DNA of 44,058 nt. It comes from Lachnospiraceae bacterium. GTDB lineage: Bacteria > Bacillota > Clostridia > Lachnospirales > Lachnospiraceae. The notes below the pieces were generated by a model. That model made no database searches. It was not told the origin of the DNA and saw only the letters and a program-made list of their open reading frames with translations. How positions within the stretch are numbered: the stretch's first letter is position 1; each line of letters begins with the position of its first letter. The stretch is taken from NCBI GenBank assembly GCA_021199475.1, contig JAJQHZ010000085.1, positions 98,089 through 142,146 on the forward strand, written 5' to 3'. Both the position numbers and the translations under genes were made by a program. Below are positions 41,211 to 44,058 of this stretch, in pieces.

Positions 41211-41624
41211 ATGACGTTTGAAGAATTTGAAAATGCCGCGTATGAGATTGCGGATACGTTTCCGGCAGATTTTTACCGGGAGCTAAATGGCGGGATTATC
41301 GTGAAGGAGCAGGAGCTGATTCACCCGGAGGCGCGCAGGGGCGACCTGTTTGTAATGGGAGAGTATCACCGAGACTACTATCTGGGCCGGTTTATCGTCA
41401 TTTATTATGGCTCTTTCCGGCGCTGTTGCGGCTCTTTTAGCGAGGAAGCCCTGCGCGAAAAGCTGCGCAAGGTGCTTCTTCACGAGTTCCGGCACCATCT
41501 GGAATCACTGGCCGGAGAGCGGGATCTGGAGATCGAGGATGCCGTCAATCTTTCCCGTTATGTGAATGCGCCTGAGGGCACGAACGGAAAGTCGCAGGAA
41601 ACAGGGGAGGAACGTACAATATGA
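41211..41624 (+). CDS. Zincin-like metallopeptidase-family protein
   Basis: 137 residues. The motif LLHEFRHHLESLAGERDLE contains HExxH (His91, Glu92, His95) and an acidic third region, as in the minimal 'possible zinc metallopeptidase' family. The N-terminal MTFEEFENAAYEIADTFP is typical of that family. Substrates are unknown. Its stop codon overlaps the start of the MNT gene (ATGA at 41621-41624), so the genes are translationally coupled. The extra C-terminal tail, SQETGEERTI, is unremarkable. Confidence 0.82.
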   Translation: MTFEEFENAAYEIADTFPADFYRELNGGIIVKEQELIHPEARRGDLFVMGEYHRDYYLGRFIVIYYGSFRRCCGSFSEEALREKLRKVLLHEFRHHLESLAGERDLEIEDAVNLSRYVNAPEGTNGKSQETGEERTI

Positions 41625-41974
41625 ATAATTTTAAAAACATGTGGGACTTTCCTGTTATGGAGGGGGTTTCGTTTTCGTACGCAAATCGTGTTCATCCGCT
41701 TATGCAAAAGAGGGTTGACACGCTTGTTCATGCTTTAAAAAAAGATCACAATATTCGGAAGGTCGTGCTATTTGGGAGTTCACTTGAGTTCCGATGTGAC
41801 AGCTACAGTGATATTGATCTTTATATCGAGAAATATGACAAAGAAAAGAAAACAGAGGAGTTTCCTGAACTGGATTGTGAAGTTGACATTATAACCAATT
41901 TGTCTCATGAATCCAGGCTGTATCAGGAAATTGACCGGACGGGCCTGCTTTTATTTGAAAGAACAGAGACGTAA
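41621..41974 (+). CDS. MNT-domain nucleotidyltransferase (MntA-like antitoxin)
   Basis: 117 residues with the minimal nucleotidyltransferase motif: GSS at 52-54, ten residues, DID (Asp64, Asp66), and the third acidic residue Asp89 in CEVDII. In characterised MNT-HEPN pairs this enzyme adds AMP groups to the HEPN toxin and silences it. The next gene is a HEPN protein, 19 bases on. The N-terminal extension of about 40 residues before the catalytic core contains a predicted helix. Base composition is more A/T-rich than the flanking operons, a sign of transfer. Confidence 0.88.
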   Translation: MNNFKNMWDFPVMEGVSFSYANRVHPLMQKRVDTLVHALKKDHNIRKVVLFGSSLEFRCDSYSDIDLYIEKYDKEKKTEEFPELDCEVDIITNLSHESRLYQEIDRTGLLLFERTET

Positions 41975-41993
41975 TGCTCCGGGGAGGTATTTC

Positions 41994-42509
41994 ATGTGCG
42001 ATATCCGTTTGTTTAAGAGCGCAAGAATGGATTATAAAACGGCCGGGATGATATGGCGGGAGTCTGCAAATGATGAAATGATTTTAAATAATTCAGCTTA
42101 CCATTTACAGCAGGCCGTAGAAAAAATTTTAAAGGGAGCTCTGGAATGTACAGGTGTAACGGTTCCTTATTCGCACAAAATCAGCAAACTGGTAGCTATG
42201 GTTACGAACAATGGGGCAAATCTTATTGTAACCGAATGGCTGGATGACCATGCTGAGATGCTGAGTGAATGGGAAACAGAGACACGTTATAATATGGATT
42301 TTCTGGTTGAAAAACGAAAACTGGATCGAGCCCTGGATGAGGTTGGCAGATTTATGGAAATAAACGGAATACGGGATACATTGCGAGAGGAACTTCAGGA
42401 TCCGGAACGAAAAACGAGGCTCTTGCAATGCCTTCCGGAAGAGAAACGAGACTGCTCGGATTTTGAACTTAATTGTTATTACATCTTATTTAAAAAGAAA
42501 ATCGGATAA
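41994..42509 (+). CDS. HEPN-domain protein (toxin-like partner of MNT)
   Basis: 171 residues from the ATG at 41994, behind GGGGAGG (41981-41987). The helical HEPN pattern is visible at about 35-72: NNSAYHLQQAVEKILKGALE, then PYSHKISKL. A clear Rx4-6H ribonuclease motif is not evident, so catalytic activity is uncertain; many HEPN members with MNT partners are of this type. An additional C-terminal part (about 130-171) with LLQCLPEEKRD is not assigned. It probably forms a two-gene toxin-antitoxin module with the preceding gene. Confidence 0.85.
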   Translation: MCDIRLFKSARMDYKTAGMIWRESANDEMILNNSAYHLQQAVEKILKGALECTGVTVPYSHKISKLVAMVTNNGANLIVTEWLDDHAEMLSEWETETRYNMDFLVEKRKLDRALDEVGRFMEINGIRDTLREELQDPERKTRLLQCLPEEKRDCSDFELNCYYILFKKKIG

Positions 42510-42546
42510 CTTAGACAGGAAGGACGTCAATTACATGAATTAATCC

Positions 42547-42575
42547 TTGACGAATATCTCAGACGGGACTAGAAT
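42547..42575 (+). promoter_or_regulatory. Sigma-A promoter of the aminotransferase gene
   Basis: TTGACG (42547-42552), 17 bases, TAGAAT (42570-42575). The -35 box is also the right arm of a short inverted repeat CGTCAA/TTGACG (42525-42552). Confidence 0.7.
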
Positions 42576-42591
42576 GAGTAAGTCAAAATTA

Positions 42592-42613
42592 TGCGCACGG
42601 ACATTTGTGCGCA
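42592..42613 (+). promoter_or_regulatory. Stem-loop in the aminotransferase leader
   Basis: TGCGCAC (42592-42598), 8 bases, GTGCGCA (42607-42613), starting about ten bases after the expected transcription start. No T-run follows. It may stabilise the 5' end or bind a regulator. Confidence 0.6.
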
Positions 42614-42673
42614 CCAGAAAGACATCGTGGGAAATGCATCAAAAAACGGTGCAGGACAGGAGAGGAGGACATT

Positions 42674-43957
42674 ATGAAACCTTATAGGGAAATGAGCCGT
42701 GAGGAGCTTCTGGCAGAGCACGCGGCTGTGGAGGCCCGGTATCAGGAGATGAAAGCAAAGGATCTGAAGCTCGATATGTCGAGAGGGAAGCCCTCGAAGG
42801 CGCAGCTGGATCTTTCGAATGGCATGATGGATGTGCTGAGCAGTACGGCGGATCTGACCTGTGAGTCGGGCGTGGACTGCAGGAACTATGGTGTGATGGA
42901 CGGAATCCCGGAGGCGCGGAAGCTGCTGGCGGATATGTCTGAGGTGCCGGAGAAGGATATCCTTATTTATGGGAATTCCAGTCTGAATGTAATGTTTGAC
43001 TGTGTGGCGCGTGCGATGTCGATGGGCGTCTGCGGGCATACGCCGTGGGGACTGCTTGAGAAGGTGAAATTCCTCTGCCCGGTTCCCGGTTATGACCGGC
43101 ATTTTGGTATTACAGAATTTTTCGGAATTGAGATGATCAACGTACCGCTTCTGCCGACCGGACCGGATATGGATATGGTAGAGAGCCTGGTGGCGAATGA
43201 TCCGCTGATCAAAGGAATCTGGTGCGTACCGAAGTATTCGAATCCGACCGGAGTTTCCTATTCGGATGAGACGGTTCTGCGCTTCGCGAATCTGAAGCCG
43301 GCCGCGAAGGACTTCCGTATTTTCTGGGACAATGCGTATTCCATCCATCATTTGTATGACGATGACCAGGACGTGATCCTGGAGCTTCTGACAGAGGCGG
43401 CAAAGGTCGGGAATGAGGATCTGGTCTATAAGTTTATTTCGACGTCGAAGGTTTCCTTCCCGGGATCGGGGATCGCGGCTTTCGCGGCGTCCGAGGCGAA
43501 TCTGGCGGATGCGCGGCGCGCGCTGTTTTATCAGACGATCGGGCATGACAAGCTGAATCAGCTGCGCCATGTGCGTTTCTTTAAAGATATGGACGGAGTT
43601 CATGAGCATATGAGAAAGCATGCGGCCATCCTGCGTCCGAAGTTTGAGGCGGTCGAGAATGGTCTGTCGCAGGAGCTGGACGGCCTGGAAATCGGTACCT
43701 GGACAAAGCCGAAGGGAGGCTATTTCATTTCCTTTGATTCGCTTGAGGGCTGCGCTAAGAAGATTGTGGCGAAAGCAAAAGAAGCAGGTGTGACGATGAC
43801 TGGCGCTGGTGCGACCTACCCTTATGGAAAGGATCCGAAGGACAGCAATATCCGTATTGCGCCGTCCTTCCCGGAGCCGGAGGAGCTGGCGCTGGCGACC
43901 GAGATTTTTGTGCTGAGCGTAAAGCTCGTCAGCCTGGAAAAATTTCTGGCGGAGTAG
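42674..43957 (+). CDS. PLP-dependent aminotransferase (aspartate aminotransferase family)
   Basis: 427 residues from the ATG at 42674 (GAGGAGG at 42662-42668). The N terminus KLDMSRGKPSKAQLDLS and the sequence KYSNPTGVSYSDETV match the class I/II subgroup related to actinobacterial AspC (Asp_aminotransf). The PLP Lys is Lys259 in ISTSKVSFPGSG, and the C-terminal substrate Arg is in DSNIRIAPSFP. It should exchange amino groups between aspartate or another amino acid and 2-oxoglutarate. It has its own promoter and is not clearly part of an operon. Confidence 0.88.
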   Translation: MKPYREMSREELLAEHAAVEARYQEMKAKDLKLDMSRGKPSKAQLDLSNGMMDVLSSTADLTCESGVDCRNYGVMDGIPEARKLLADMSEVPEKDILIYGNSSLNVMFDCVARAMSMGVCGHTPWGLLEKVKFLCPVPGYDRHFGITEFFGIEMINVPLLPTGPDMDMVESLVANDPLIKGIWCVPKYSNPTGVSYSDETVLRFANLKPAAKDFRIFWDNAYSIHHLYDDDQDVILELLTEAAKVGNEDLVYKFISTSKVSFPGSGIAAFAASEANLADARRALFYQTIGHDKLNQLRHVRFFKDMDGVHEHMRKHAAILRPKFEAVENGLSQELDGLEIGTWTKPKGGYFISFDSLEGCAKKIVAKAKEAGVTMTGAGATYPYGKDPKDSNIRIAPSFPEPEELALATEIFVLSVKLVSLEKFLAE

Positions 43958-44058
43958 GATATTGGACGGTTATTCTCCGTGATGCAGAAAATATAGGAAT
44001 CTGACAGCCTATGATCAGTCTGTGACCGGGGGGGGCCGTAAGATGTTATGAAAATACC
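43958..44058 (+). other. End of window: G8 tract and possible next start codon
   Basis: No gene is complete here. A run of eight Gs (44028-44035) lies 12 bases before an ATG at 44048 followed by AAAATA. The G-run could act as part of a ribosome site or be a third unstable tract; the downstream gene is outside the window. Confidence 0.4.

Noticed and set aside
42569-43621. 350-residue leftward open frame opposite the aminotransferase
   Set aside because: Antisense shadow; the + strand has the PLP Lys motif, promoter and ribosome site.

Overview
The window looks like a chromosome segment of a Gram-positive anaerobe of the class Clostridia, probably a Lachnospiraceae-type gut bacterium. This is inferred from gene content: purine synthesis ends with a separate PurO-type cyclohydrolase plus a stand-alone AICAR formyltransferase behind a ZTP riboswitch; there is a rubredoxin-first ('reverse') rubrerythrin with a PerR-like repressor; there are class C sortases with LPXTG pilins, an XpaC/TelA pair, and AAA-ATPase/PD-(D/E)XK genes. 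Most genes lie on the + strand with good Shine-Dalgarno sites. No rRNA, tRNA, CRISPR array or insertion sequence was seen.

Layout. 1-826: no convincing gene, but a pair of related palindromes. 827-2767: a membrane-anchored GH18/SH3 protein and a 52-residue protein. 2822-5035: ZTP riboswitch, purO, purH-like formyltransferase, terminator. 5114-6418: rbr and perR, both leftward, with near-superimposable promoter/operator modules; a divergent promoter serves a GNAT acetyltransferase and trxB (6472-7912). 8043-10171: a secreted NlpC/P60 wall hydrolase with its own promoter and terminator. 10251-12188: palindromic repeats and an AAA-ATPase/nuclease gene, followed by a second copy of the end of the NlpC/P60 gene and its terminator.

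12397-33629 is a sortase-dependent pilus locus: a giant beta-helix/Cna-type adhesin of about 3.9 thousand residues ending in LPQTG, two LPATG pilins, two class C sortases and an SPQTG pilin. As given, the adhesin reading frame is broken by a nine-G tract and by an in-frame TAA, and the first pilin is broken by another nine-G tract inside its signal peptide. In both cases eight Gs would restore the frame, so phase variation, decay and homopolymer sequencing error must be weighed. A regulator/ATPase cassette (28543-30414) sits between the pilins and the sortases.

33679-35598: a DNA-binding protein and a HipA-like kinase form a likely toxin-antitoxin-type pair with an inverted repeat over the -10 box and a terminator-like hairpin in the leader. 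35681-36772: an aspartate/glutamate racemase-family gene behind tandem repeats. 36951-40763: XpaC-like, TelA-like and CmpB-family membrane protein genes in one operon, the last with six 11-residue repeats. 40899-42509: a small Cys-rich protein, a zincin-like protein and an MNT-HEPN pair. 42547-43957: a PLP aminotransferase with its own promoter. The window ends in an intergenic G8 tract just before a possible new start codon.
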